Of a stretch of DNA of 62,184 nucleotides, positions 24,470-32,562 are shown piece after piece (position 1 is the stretch's first letter; each line of letters opens with the position of its first letter). The notes beneath the pieces were generated by a model. It searched no databases, was not told where the DNA came from, and was given only the letters and a program-made list of their open reading frames with translations. Both the position numbers and the translations under genes were made by a program. This DNA comes from Bacteroidaceae bacterium (GTDB lineage: Bacteria; Bacteroidota; Bacteroidia; Bacteroidales; Bacteroidaceae), in contig JAFYQQ010000013.1 of the NCBI GenBank assembly GCA_017559845.1, positions 1-62,184 of the forward strand. The letters run 5' to 3'.

Positions 24470-25195
24470 ATGAAAATTTTCAGGATAACAACAATGAACA
24501 AGAACGAAAATTCAAACAGAATACAGACGTCTCTGTTGAATCCCTACGAGAAAAAAGTTCTTATCTGGCTTGCCGAGCGTATGCCTTCATGGGTTACATC
24601 GGACATGCTGACATGGCTCAGCCTTTTTGCTGCGGTGCTGATTGCTGCCGGATACTTGCTTACGAACTATGCGCATGAGTGGTTGTGGCTCTGCTCCTTC
24701 GGTGTGGCGCTTCACTGGTTCGGCGATTCGCTTGATGGAACGTTGGCGCGTTTCCGTAACCAGTCACGTCCCCTGTATGGTTTTTATATAGACCACAATA
24801 TGGACTGTGTGGCCCAGTTTTTCATCATCGGGGGTATGGGACTTTCTGCTTACATGCACCTTTGGTCGGCACTGCTGATTCTTGCCGTTTATCTGGCGCT
24901 GGAAGTATATGTAATGATATGTGCCCATTTGAAAAACGAATTCAAACTGACTTATGGTTTTATGGGGCCTACAGAATTCCGCGTGTTCATGATTATGATC
25001 AATACGGTGTGGTATTTTGTGGAGCCTTTGCATGACTTCTGCCTGCTGGTGGAAGTGGGACCGTTGAAGTCGGAATTACTCAGTATGGATGTGGGTGGTA
25101 TGGTTGTCGCCCTGATCCTTTTCTCCATTTACATCAACAGCCTGGTAAAGGATGGCAAATTCTTTGCGAAGATTGATCCGCTGAAGAAAAAATAA
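24470..25195 (+). CDS. CDP-alcohol phosphatidyltransferase family membrane protein
   Basis: 241 aa from ATG 24470 (ATG 24494 is equally possible; the upstream eight codons look unselected). The catalytic motif is readable as DGTLAR, then GFYIDHNMD. The gap between the AR and the G is nine residues, one or two more than the common pattern. About six membrane segments. Reaction: transfer of a phosphatidyl or similar group from a CDP-alcohol to an acceptor; the acceptor is unknown. It follows cdsA by 15 nt. It is not clearly PgsA or PssA, and the gene name is left open. Confidence 0.82.
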   Translation: MKIFRITTMNKNENSNRIQTSLLNPYEKKVLIWLAERMPSWVTSDMLTWLSLFAAVLIAAGYLLTNYAHEWLWLCSFGVALHWFGDSLDGTLARFRNQSRPLYGFYIDHNMDCVAQFFIIGGMGLSAYMHLWSALLILAVYLALEVYVMICAHLKNEFKLTYGFMGPTEFRVFMIMINTVWYFVEPLHDFCLLVEVGPLKSELLSMDVGGMVVALILFSIYINSLVKDGKFFAKIDPLKKK

Positions 25196-25239
25196 GACGG
25201 TTGGTTTTTATGTAAAACTGGTAAACCCTCTGTTTCTTA

Positions 25240-25656
25240 ATGGATAAGATTCTCAGATATCTCAAGTTTATGCTTTCCACACTTGCCGGAACGGCCGTAG
25301 ATTGTGCGGTTATGTGGCTTCTGGCGGAAAAGCTGTTCACAGAAAACGAGATGGCGCAACTTTTCATTGCGCCATCCGTGTCTTTTGAGTGTGCCGTGTT
25401 CACCAATTATGTGCTGGCATATTGTTTTGTGTGGAAGGATCGGGTGAAGGACCGTTCATTGCGCAATTTCTTTCTGCGCTTCTTCCCTTATAACGTGTCC
25501 TGCATTGCCGCTTTTCTCATTAAGATGATTCCGTTTGTCCTCATTCGTCATTTTGCGGGGCTGAACGTGGTGGTCTGCAACTTGCTTGCCCTTGCCGTGT
25601 CTGGCTTGTTCAACTTCATCATGAACGAATGGGTCATCTTCCGTAAGAAAAGTTAG
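25240..25656 (+). CDS. GtrA family membrane protein
   Basis: 138 aa with four membrane segments and the GtrA pattern: LRYLKFMLSTLAGTAVDCAV at the start, FTNYVLAYCFVW in the middle and NFIMNEWVIF at the end. Members help move lipid-linked sugars across the membrane or assist polysaccharide assembly. 44 nt after the CDP-alcohol phosphotransferase gene; probably the last gene of the rsfS operon. The 3' end overlaps the stop of the convergent ThuA gene by 4 bp. Confidence 0.88.
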   Translation: MDKILRYLKFMLSTLAGTAVDCAVMWLLAEKLFTENEMAQLFIAPSVSFECAVFTNYVLAYCFVWKDRVKDRSLRNFFLRFFPYNVSCIAAFLIKMIPFVLIRHFAGLNVVVCNLLALAVSGLFNFIMNEWVIFRKKS

Positions 25657-26450
25657 TCACCGAAGGGGTTCCCTTTGGGGTGGCGGCTCACTACCCAGCG
25701 AAAGGCATTCACGAAGAGTAAGTTCTGTGTGGCATCGGTGAAGCCCGTGTCGCCGTGTCCCATGTTCAGGTAAATCATTCTGTATCGGGTGTTGGTCCAG
25801 ACAATGGGGAAGTCGCCCCAGCGTACAATGTCCTTTATGCCGAAGGGATACATTTTGGGCGATATGGAGAGTAGTATGCGCACATCCTTGTTTTTTCGGG
25901 GCGAGGGGTTCCACATGTAGAATTCCGATTCGGGGATAACGAATGATGGTGGCAGCGTGCGTGTGATGGTGTGCGTGGTGTCACAATCTACCAATGCCGG
26001 CTGTGGTGGCCAGTTGTTACAATAGAACGCACCGCATCCTAAGAACTGGTTAAACCAGGGCCATTTGGTGTGTTTGTCGTTGTATGCCGCAGCGTGGAAT
26101 CCCATCCATCCGCCCCCCTGTTCCATGTAGCGCTGAAATGCCAGACGTTCTTTTTCACCGTGGGGCTGTGTGTTCAGCATGACGATGATGTTGTAGCGTT
26201 CCAGACTGTCGGTAAATTGGTTGAAGTGGGTGGTGGTGTCCATGAGAAAGCCTTCGCCGTAGCTCAGCTTGTGAAAAAAGCGGATGGCATCGCGGGAAAA
26301 CTGTACATGAGCTTCTTCAACGTGAGGACTCCAAACAATGAGCGCACGGAAACGTGGTGCGCCGGCATAACTGGCAGGGTAGCCCTGCTGTGCCCGGGCA
26401 GGGGAAAACCACAGCCCGGCAAGGAGGAGAAGGAGGATGATGTGTTTCAT
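25653..26450 (-). CDS. Exported ThuA-domain protein
   Basis: 265 aa. Signal peptide to about ARAQ, then a ThuA-like (class I glutamine amidotransferase-like fold) domain: FRALIVWSPHVEEAH at the start, IIVMLNTQPHGE, GGGWMGFHAAAYND, and TRYRMIYLNMGHGDTGF near the end. The family is tied to trehalose or carbohydrate use, but activity is not established. The second gene after the GH18-ThuA fusion, separated by a 9-bp-phased CTAG array that ends 16 nt before this ATG. Confidence 0.83.
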   Translation of the reverse strand: MKHIILLLLLAGLWFSPARAQQGYPASYAGAPRFRALIVWSPHVEEAHVQFSRDAIRFFHKLSYGEGFLMDTTTHFNQFTDSLERYNIIVMLNTQPHGEKERLAFQRYMEQGGGWMGFHAAAYNDKHTKWPWFNQFLGCGAFYCNNWPPQPALVDCDTTHTITRTLPPSFVIPESEFYMWNPSPRKNKDVRILLSISPKMYPFGIKDIVRWGDFPIVWTNTRYRMIYLNMGHGDTGFTDATQNLLFVNAFRWVVSRHPKGNPFGD

Positions 26451-26471
26451 TGTTATTTTTGTTTTTTTAGG

Positions 26472-26534
26472 TTTTCTAAGATATCTAGTATTTCCAGAAC
26501 ATCTAGAGCTTCTAGGGCTTCTAGGCTTTCTAGA
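26472..26534. repeat. CTAG array 1 (9-bp period, seven units)
   Basis: CTAG or a one-base variant begins at 26476 (CTAA), 26485, 26494 (CCAG), 26503, 26512, 26521 and 26530, exactly every 9 bp. It fills the 90-bp gap between the GH18-ThuA gene and the ThuA gene. Confidence 0.85.
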
Positions 26535-26540
26535 TAATTG

Positions 26541-28259
26541 TTATGGCAATGCCCAGCGGATGGCGTTGGCAAACATCTTTACAAAGTCGGGTTGCTGGAA
26601 CAGGGCAGCGTCGTGGCCAAACTGGAAATAGACGTTGCGGGCAGGAACGTTGGGGTTTGTCCAAATGACGGGATGGTCGCCCATGCGCACGGCTGATGCT
26701 GGACTGTAGCTGTGTTCATCTACGTGAGCCAGCACATGCACGTTGGGGCGCGGACTGCTGTGGTAGGTGTACCACTCATCGCGCGGAATGCGGATGGTGT
26801 CTGGCAATCCAGCGGTGATGGGATGGATACGGTCTTCCAGGCAGATGGTGCCATCGGACGGTGTTTCAGTGTAACCTTTCCAGCGGATGCCGCCCATGAA
26901 ACGGCTGAACCAGTCCCACATGGGGCCTGCGCCGAAGATGTCGCCCAGAAGTGTGGCGTGATGGAAACCGATGTAGCTGCCGGTGGCGTTCTCGATATAG
27001 TGGATGAAGTCGGCCTTGGCTGCGTCGCTCCATGCGTATGGCGGATAGTCGAGTTGCAGGATGAGGTGATACTGCTCCAACATGCCAGCCGGCACATCGC
27101 GCAGACTGGTGAGGCGGTCCACTTGGATGTTGAGCGAATCCTTTCGTGCATTGAGCCAGTCCAGTGCCGCCTGGCTGAAAGCCTCGTGGGCATTGTCTTT
27201 CTCGGCAATGGCCAGAATACGTCTTGGGGCTTCGGTGCCGCGTTTGTTCTGCATGAGGCTGAGCTGGAGTGTACGTCGTTTGTCGCCTTGTGGCGTGTCG
27301 TCGGCATACTCCCAGTACATTCCGCCGCGCAGACCGTGGTCCATGATATACTGGCACTTGATGGCGAGTGAATGCGTATTGTCATAACCGAAGACCAGTG
27401 TGTCGCCTTGGTCTGCCAGATAAGGAACCTGCCCCTCGTGGCTCCACCGTTCTGTAATGCCGGACGGTAGAGGTTGTGTGCCGTTGTAACGATCGAATTG
27501 CTTGGGGCCGCGGCCGTAAAAGGGCATTCCCATGACTAATTTGTCTGCCGGTATACCTTTCTTTAGATGCAATTCTATGGCCTTGGATGTGTTCATCCAC
27601 CCCGTTATGGGACTGTCGTACAATGGCGAGTGATGCCGTGGGGGGGTGCCCATGTCGTATGCCATCACGTTCACAAAATCGAGGTATTTTAGGCATGAGG
27701 GGAAGTCGATATATTCCCCGCCTGCCACGGTGGCAATTGTGAGTAGGCGCTTGCTGCCCAGCGTTTTGCGAAGGTCGCGCATGAGCAGAGTGAAGTTGTC
27801 CGTATCCTGTGGCGAACAGGAAATGCCAGCGCTGTTCTGGGTGGGGTATTCCCAGTCAATGTCAATGCCGTCCAGGTTGTATTCCTCCACAGCACGCAGA
27901 CAGTCTCGGGCGAAAGCCTTGCGACGGTCGGCCGCAGCAGCCATCTCGCTGAATCCGCCGGCTCCCCATCCGCCCACCGAGAGCATGACACGCAGCTGGG
28001 GCGCATCTTTCTTGAGTGCGGCAATCTGGCGCAGGCGTTCGGGGTTGTTGATGCGGATGCCGTCGAAGGTCTTGTTTACCAGTGCGAAGGCATAATTGAT
28101 GTGTGTCATGGCGTGCGGGTCGGGGATGACTTTGGTCCAGGAGGTGACGTATGCCACCACTACCTTGCCGTCCTTCTCAGTATTGCGTCGGGCGGCGTTT
28201 GCGCTTGCGGCCATGAGCATGCACAGCATCACGGCCGCCCAATATCTGAACAGTTTCAT
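26541..28259 (-). CDS. GH18 glycosidase fused to a ThuA-like domain
   Basis: 572 aa from ATG 28259, chosen because a signal peptide (MKLFRYWAAVMLCMLMAASANA in full; core AAVMLCMLMAASANA) begins there; the in-frame codons further upstream overlap the promoter. The GH18 TIM barrel covers about 25-350 and has the catalytic motif DGIDIDWEY with the acid Glu, plus LRVMLSVGGWG and MAYDMG. Residues 360-570 form a ThuA-like domain (YHLILQLDYPPYAW, SYIGFHHATL, NVYFQFGHDAALF). GH18 enzymes act on chitin-like or N-glycan core linkages. Fusion of GH18 to ThuA next to another ThuA gene suggests one shared glycan substrate, which is inference. Confidence 0.88.
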   Translation of the reverse strand: MKLFRYWAAVMLCMLMAASANAARRNTEKDGKVVVAYVTSWTKVIPDPHAMTHINYAFALVNKTFDGIRINNPERLRQIAALKKDAPQLRVMLSVGGWGAGGFSEMAAAADRRKAFARDCLRAVEEYNLDGIDIDWEYPTQNSAGISCSPQDTDNFTLLMRDLRKTLGSKRLLTIATVAGGEYIDFPSCLKYLDFVNVMAYDMGTPPRHHSPLYDSPITGWMNTSKAIELHLKKGIPADKLVMGMPFYGRGPKQFDRYNGTQPLPSGITERWSHEGQVPYLADQGDTLVFGYDNTHSLAIKCQYIMDHGLRGGMYWEYADDTPQGDKRRTLQLSLMQNKRGTEAPRRILAIAEKDNAHEAFSQAALDWLNARKDSLNIQVDRLTSLRDVPAGMLEQYHLILQLDYPPYAWSDAAKADFIHYIENATGSYIGFHHATLLGDIFGAGPMWDWFSRFMGGIRWKGYTETPSDGTICLEDRIHPITAGLPDTIRIPRDEWYTYHSSPRPNVHVLAHVDEHSYSPASAVRMGDHPVIWTNPNVPARNVYFQFGHDAALFQQPDFVKMFANAIRWALP

Positions 28260-28319
28260 TGTGTGATAATATTGTTTGTTTTGCTCCACGAAATTCGATT
28301 GCTGCATTGTTTCTGTCTG

Positions 28320-28327
28320 CAAATATA
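28320..28327 (-). promoter_or_regulatory. -7 box of the GH18-ThuA operon
   Basis: TATATTTG on the minus strand, about 60 nt upstream of the ATG at 28259. Confidence 0.6.
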
Positions 28328-28438
28328 CAAGGAAATAGCCTGTTATGCAATATTTCATTTGAAATTATGCCACAAAAGTTTGTCTGATATGTTGTCGTTT
28401 TTGGGAATGGAAATCTTGGTTGGACGGCCAATTATCAC

Positions 28439-28446
28439 TACCTTTG
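28439..28446 (+). promoter_or_regulatory. -7 box giving a leaderless transcript
   Basis: TACCTTTG ends 5 nt before the ATG at 28452. With the usual spacing the transcript would begin within a few bases of the start codon. A TTGG element lies near 28414-28420. Confidence 0.65.
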
Positions 28447-28451
28447 CAACC

Positions 28452-29411
28452 ATGAAACTGCATATATTCAATCCCGAGAATGATTTGGCACTGGCCGACG
28501 GACGCCCCGGCTTCACTGCCCCTGCAAGCGCACGACAAATGCGGCAGGAACTCTACTGGCTGCCCGAATGGTGGGCAGACGAGGGCGACCGAGTGTGGGA
28601 CGGTGAGGAACCCATCAACTTGCAGCCCGGCGACGAGATTGTACCCTGGGGGTGGAGTCCGGCGCTTATTCACCAACTTAAGCGTGCGGGAGTGGACGAC
28701 TGTTTTCTGCCCTCTGATGATGAAATGCAGCGGTTGCGTGCGCTTTCCAGTCGCCACACAGCCGTGGAGGCTTTGGCAAGGCTGCGTCAGGACGGCGTGG
28801 CTGGCGAATGGATGTGTGGTGAATCTGCGGTGTGCCGCACGCTCGACGAGGTGAATGCCTGCCGAGAGCGCTGGCCGCATACGCTGCTCAAGGCGCCCTG
28901 GAGCAGCAGCGGAAAGGGACTGATGCCCGACACGGATCCCCACATGGAGGCATGGGCGAGGCGCATCATCCGGCAGCAGGGCAGTGTGGTGGCGGAGCGC
29001 TGGCTTTACAAGACGGTGGACTTCGCCATGGAATTCCGTTGCGATGGCAGTGGCGGTGTGGAATACTGCGGCCTTTCCCTCTTTCACAACACTCCATCGG
29101 GCGCTTATGTGGGCAATTGGCTCGCTCCCGAGAAAGTGAAGCGCCAGTGGCTGGGCCAGTACGTCTCGCTGGACATGGTGGACAGCATCTGCCAGTGGTG
29201 GACGGACTATCTGAAGGCCGTCCCCTACAAAGGTCCCGTGGGGGTGGACATGCTGCTTAGCCGAGAGGGCATTTGTCCCTGTGTGGAAATCAACTGGCGC
29301 ATGACTATGGGCATGGTTTCCGTTCTGCTCGCCCAGCAGGGCCGCAGTGGCAAGTTCATGGTGCATTATGTCCACGACCGCTATGCCGCAGAGATTGAAG
29401 GGTTTGGGTGA
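28452..29411 (+). CDS. ATP-grasp-like protein of unknown function
   Basis: 319 aa, cytosolic (no signal peptide). The start at 28452 is set by the promoter box just upstream and by the conserved-looking MKLHIFNPENDLALADG opening; longer frames run through the divergent promoter. ATP-grasp features: TLLKAPWSSSGKGL (nucleotide-binding strand and loop), VVAERWLYKTVDFAMEF, and VGVDMLL followed by CVEINWRMTMG, where the acidic and Asn residues would bind magnesium. ATP-grasp enzymes join a carboxylate to an amine or thiol. No substrate can be named. A CTAG array and the deacetylase gene follow. Confidence 0.62.
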   Translation: MKLHIFNPENDLALADGRPGFTAPASARQMRQELYWLPEWWADEGDRVWDGEEPINLQPGDEIVPWGWSPALIHQLKRAGVDDCFLPSDDEMQRLRALSSRHTAVEALARLRQDGVAGEWMCGESAVCRTLDEVNACRERWPHTLLKAPWSSSGKGLMPDTDPHMEAWARRIIRQQGSVVAERWLYKTVDFAMEFRCDGSGGVEYCGLSLFHNTPSGAYVGNWLAPEKVKRQWLGQYVSLDMVDSICQWWTDYLKAVPYKGPVGVDMLLSREGICPCVEINWRMTMGMVSVLLAQQGRSGKFMVHYVHDRYAAEIEGFG

Positions 29412-29423
29412 TTTGACTGGATT

Positions 29424-29486
29424 TTCTAGAAGGGCTAGATGTTCTAGTTCTTCTAGATATTCTAGCCCTTCTAGAAAGTCTAGGGA
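29424..29486. repeat. CTAG array 2 (9-bp period, seven units)
   Basis: CTAG at 29426, 29435, 29444, 29453, 29462, 29471 and 29480, seven of seven at exactly 9-bp steps. It lies 12 bp after the stop of the ATP-grasp-like gene and 20 bp before the ATG of the deacetylase gene. Confidence 0.9.
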
Positions 29487-29505
29487 AAAAGCAAAATTAC
29501 AAAAA

Positions 29506-30258
29506 ATGAGACTCCTTTTCTTCCTTTTCCTCTTCTCGCTTCTGGCGCTTTCGGCTCCGGCGCAGCGACATGCCGTGTGGAGCCGTGGCGGCATTGTCCG
29601 TTCGGACACCACAAGCAAGCGTGTGACCCTCATCTTTACCGGCGCACATCATGCCGACGGTGCCGATGACATCCTGCGCACGCTGAAACAGGAACGTGTC
29701 AAGGGGGCATTCTTTCTCACCGGCAAGTTTCTGGAACTCTATCCCGATGTGGTGCGCCGCCTGGTGAAAGAGGGACATTATGTGGGCAGCCACAGCTACG
29801 GCCATCTGCTCTATTTCCCCTGGGACAGTCCCAAGATGAGCGTTACCCGTGAGGAGTTTGAACAGGATATCCAGCGCAGCTACAATGCGTTGGCTCCTTA
29901 TGGCATCAGCATCAGGAACGCGCCTTATTTCGTGCCGCCTTATGAACATTACAACGACACCATATCGGCATGGGCGCGCCACATGGGACTTACGCTCATC
30001 AACTTCACCCCCGGAAGCACCAGCAATGCCGACTACACTACGCCCCAGATGAAAAACTACCGCAGTTCGCAGACCATATACGAAAACATCCTGCGCCTGG
30101 AACAGGAACAGGGACTGAACGGCCATCTGCTCCTCTTCCACATCGGCACGGTGGACGAGCGTACCGACAAGTTCTATCACAAACATCTTAAAATGCTGAT
30201 TTGTGAGCTTAAACGGCGCGGATACAGGCTAAATAACCTTAAAAAACACACATTATAA
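29506..30258 (+). CDS. Exported polysaccharide deacetylase (NodB-like) with variant first motif
   Basis: 250 aa from ATG 29506, where a signal peptide (MRLLFFLFLFSLLALSAPAQ) begins; upstream in-frame codons translate the CTAG array. NodB-like features: AFFLTGKFLELYPDVVRRLV, then the metal-binding block HSYGHLLY and the VPPYEHYN block. The usual first motif TFDDG is replaced by IFTGAHHADGADDI, so the normal catalytic Asp is not in place. I recall similar substitutions in Bacteroides homologues. Expected activity: removal of acetyl groups from amino sugars of glycans or cell-wall material; whether this form is active is open. Confidence 0.78.
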   Translation: MRLLFFLFLFSLLALSAPAQRHAVWSRGGIVRSDTTSKRVTLIFTGAHHADGADDILRTLKQERVKGAFFLTGKFLELYPDVVRRLVKEGHYVGSHSYGHLLYFPWDSPKMSVTREEFEQDIQRSYNALAPYGISIRNAPYFVPPYEHYNDTISAWARHMGLTLINFTPGSTSNADYTTPQMKNYRSSQTIYENILRLEQEQGLNGHLLLFHIGTVDERTDKFYHKHLKMLICELKRRGYRLNNLKKHTL

Positions 30259-30288
30259 ATAAACTGCCAGAATTTTATAACCATCTGC

Positions 30289-30319
30289 TTTGCCGATAGA
30301 TATAAATTTTATACTTTTG
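30289..30319 (+). promoter_or_regulatory. Promoter of the FAS1 lipoprotein gene
   Basis: TTTG at 30289-30292, 19-nt spacer, TACTTTTG at 30312-30319; leader about 22 nt. Confidence 0.7.
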
Positions 30320-30345
30320 CAACAAAATTTAACAACATATTCCCG

Positions 30346-32466
30346 ATGAAAAGAAAAATCCAGCACATTTTTGGTGCAATTGCCATTGCGGCAGCCGCAC
30401 TGAGCGCTTGTACAGAGCATGTTGACACGTCGGCACGCTATGTATTCAAGGAAGAGACCATCGCAAGTTATCTGGCCAAGAACGCACAGTACAGTGAGTT
30501 CGTGAAGCTGATGAACATGGTGCCCGTTAGCGAAATGAGCGAGTCCACAGTTGGACAGCTGCTCGCCGCACGCGGAAACTACACCTGCTTCGCCCCCACA
30601 AACGAGGCCATTGACAAGTATCTGCAAAAGCTGACCGAGGAAGGTCTCATCAGCGCCCCCAACTGGGAATCATTCCCCAGCCAGCACAAGCTTGACTCTA
30701 TCCGTGCCGTTGTCGTTCTGAACAGTGTGATTGACGGTGGCGACGTAACACAGTACAGCACATGGGACTTCCCCACAGAGACCAACGGCGAATTCCCCCT
30801 GTCAAACATGAACGACCGTCGTCTGACCGTAAGATACGTGAACGACCCCGACTCCATCTATCTCAACTATGACTGTCCCGTCAGCGTGCGCAACCGCGAC
30901 ATCCCCGCCATCAACGGAACCATCCATTGTGTGGAGAAGGTGCTCGCACCCAGCGACATCAGCATGGCAACTCTCGTGGGTAAGATCCTTGAGACCAAGA
31001 AAGAAGGATTCCTGGTGGCTGCCAGAGTGCTTGACGCCTGCGGTCTGCTCGACACCCTCGGCAAGATTCAGGACGAAAAATATGAGAAGCTCTACCGTCA
31101 GGGACTTATCCCCGACTACGATGCCACCAAGAACAGCTGGGTGTTCCACGGCGCTTCTGGTTATCAGTTGGCACGTGCCCCCAAGCACCGTAAGTACGGT
31201 TTCACCATCTTTGCCGAGACCGACAGCTTCTGGACAGAGGCCATCGGCAAGCCCGCATTGGAAATCTATCCCGAAGACGTGCAGAACTGGGTGCTGGCCA
31301 ACCAGCAGTATTCTGCGGAAGACCAGTTCGAGGCAGACAACAACTTCAAGTCTCCCGACAACCTGCTCAACCAGTGGATTACCTATCACATCCTCCCCTT
31401 CAAGACTCCTGCCAACAAGCTCGTGTACCACGTGAACGAGAAGGGATACTCACTCAACTCAAAGACCCTGACCATTCCCGTAATGGAGTTCTACGCCACA
31501 ATGGGCAAGCGCCGTCTGCTCAAGATCTACGAGAGCAAGGAGAGCAACGGTATCTATCTGAACCGCTTCCCCAACCTCAGAAACGGACGTAAGGAAGACT
31601 ATCACGAAGCATCATGCGACGACGACAAGCGCGGAAGCTACATCGACAGCAAGTCTGACCGCGTGTTGGAATACGAGGCCGTGAACGGTATCATCTACGC
31701 CATCGACCGTCCTCTTGCATACACAGACGCCGTGCGTAACAACCTGGCCAAGAACCGTATCCGCTTCGAGAGCATGAGCCTCTTCCCCGAAGCCATGAGC
31801 AACGACATCCGTAAGCGTGACGACACCGATTACCGCTATCAGTTCGTTCACATTCCCAAGAACTCGGTTTACCACTACTTCGAGAACATGGACATGAACG
31901 ACGAGACCAACATGGTTTACCTGAACTCATACGGCTACGACTGGTGTAACCTGCAGGCCGACGAGGTGAAGGCTGTGGGTCGCTACGAGGTGACCATCAA
32001 GCTTCCTCCCGTTCCCCGCAGCGGTACATACGAATTGCGCTACCGCGTACTGGCCAACGGCGACCGTGGTGTGGTACAGTTCTACTTTGGCGACAACAAG
32101 AACTTCATGCAGCCCACCGGTATTCCTGTAGACCTGACCATCGGATGCCGCCACCAGTCAACTGGTTGGGAAGACGACACCGAAGACCTGGACTACAATG
32201 CCGAAGTGGACAAGCGCATGCGTAACAACAACAGAATGAAGGGTGCCGAGGCCATTGCCAATAGTGGCGGTTCCGCACGTAAGAGCAGCAACTCACACAT
32301 CGTGCGCCACATCCTTCTGCGCCAGCACATCGATGCAAACAAGACTTACTACCTGCGCTTGAAGTCAGTGCTCGACTCTGACCGTAAGGAGCTTTACATG
32401 GACCACCTGGAGTGGTGTGCCAAGGAAGTCTACGACAACCCCGAACAGCCCGAAGACATCTGGTAA
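30346..32466 (+). CDS. Large fasciclin (FAS1)-domain lipoprotein
   Basis: 706 aa. Lipobox ALSAC (Cys22). The first FAS1 domain runs about 33-195: YSEFVKLMNMVP, the FAPTNEAIDKYL motif, and the closing NGTIHCVEKVL. A second, weaker FAS1-like unit runs about 205-480 and ends in VNGIIYAIDRPL. The remaining 230 residues are beta-rich (ELRYRVLANGDRG, TYYLRLKSVLD). FAS1 proteins in Bacteroidales are usually surface lipoproteins next to SusC/SusD pairs. Here none is visible, and the gene is a single-gene unit with its own promoter and terminator. C-rich third positions (e.g. AAC, ATC, TAC, AAG) suggest high expression. Confidence 0.85.
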   Translation: MKRKIQHIFGAIAIAAAALSACTEHVDTSARYVFKEETIASYLAKNAQYSEFVKLMNMVPVSEMSESTVGQLLAARGNYTCFAPTNEAIDKYLQKLTEEGLISAPNWESFPSQHKLDSIRAVVVLNSVIDGGDVTQYSTWDFPTETNGEFPLSNMNDRRLTVRYVNDPDSIYLNYDCPVSVRNRDIPAINGTIHCVEKVLAPSDISMATLVGKILETKKEGFLVAARVLDACGLLDTLGKIQDEKYEKLYRQGLIPDYDATKNSWVFHGASGYQLARAPKHRKYGFTIFAETDSFWTEAIGKPALEIYPEDVQNWVLANQQYSAEDQFEADNNFKSPDNLLNQWITYHILPFKTPANKLVYHVNEKGYSLNSKTLTIPVMEFYATMGKRRLLKIYESKESNGIYLNRFPNLRNGRKEDYHEASCDDDKRGSYIDSKSDRVLEYEAVNGIIYAIDRPLAYTDAVRNNLAKNRIRFESMSLFPEAMSNDIRKRDDTDYRYQFVHIPKNSVYHYFENMDMNDETNMVYLNSYGYDWCNLQADEVKAVGRYEVTIKLPPVPRSGTYELRYRVLANGDRGVVQFYFGDNKNFMQPTGIPVDLTIGCRHQSTGWEDDTEDLDYNAEVDKRMRNNNRMKGAEAIANSGGSARKSSNSHIVRHILLRQHIDANKTYYLRLKSVLDSDRKELYMDHLEWCAKEVYDNPEQPEDIW

Positions 32467-32514
32467 TCGGTTCCGTTTGAACATACACAACATTCCAACA
32501 TCAATAAAACCGAA

Positions 32515-32551
32515 GCAAGGGCTTGGAGCAACACGCTGCCAAGCCCTTGTT
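32515..32551 (+). terminator. Terminator of the FAS1 gene
   Basis: Stem GCAAGGGCTTGG / CCAAGCCCTTGTTGC; the loop is about 12 nt. It is followed by a weak T-rich run. Confidence 0.75.
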
Positions 32552-32562
32552 GCATATTGTTT

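Noticed and set aside
28101..28451. Long upstream extension of the ATP-grasp-like frame
   Set aside because: It would run through the divergent GH18 gene and both promoters; the ATG at 28452 is right behind a -7 box and starts the recognisable protein.
29347..29505. Upstream extension of the deacetylase frame
   Set aside because: It translates the CTAG array into Ser/Arg-rich sequence and precedes a clear signal peptide at 29506.
30346..32466. A polysaccharide utilisation locus around the FAS1 gene
   Set aside because: No SusC/SusD pair, no sigma/anti-sigma genes and no hybrid two-component system occur anywhere in the window.
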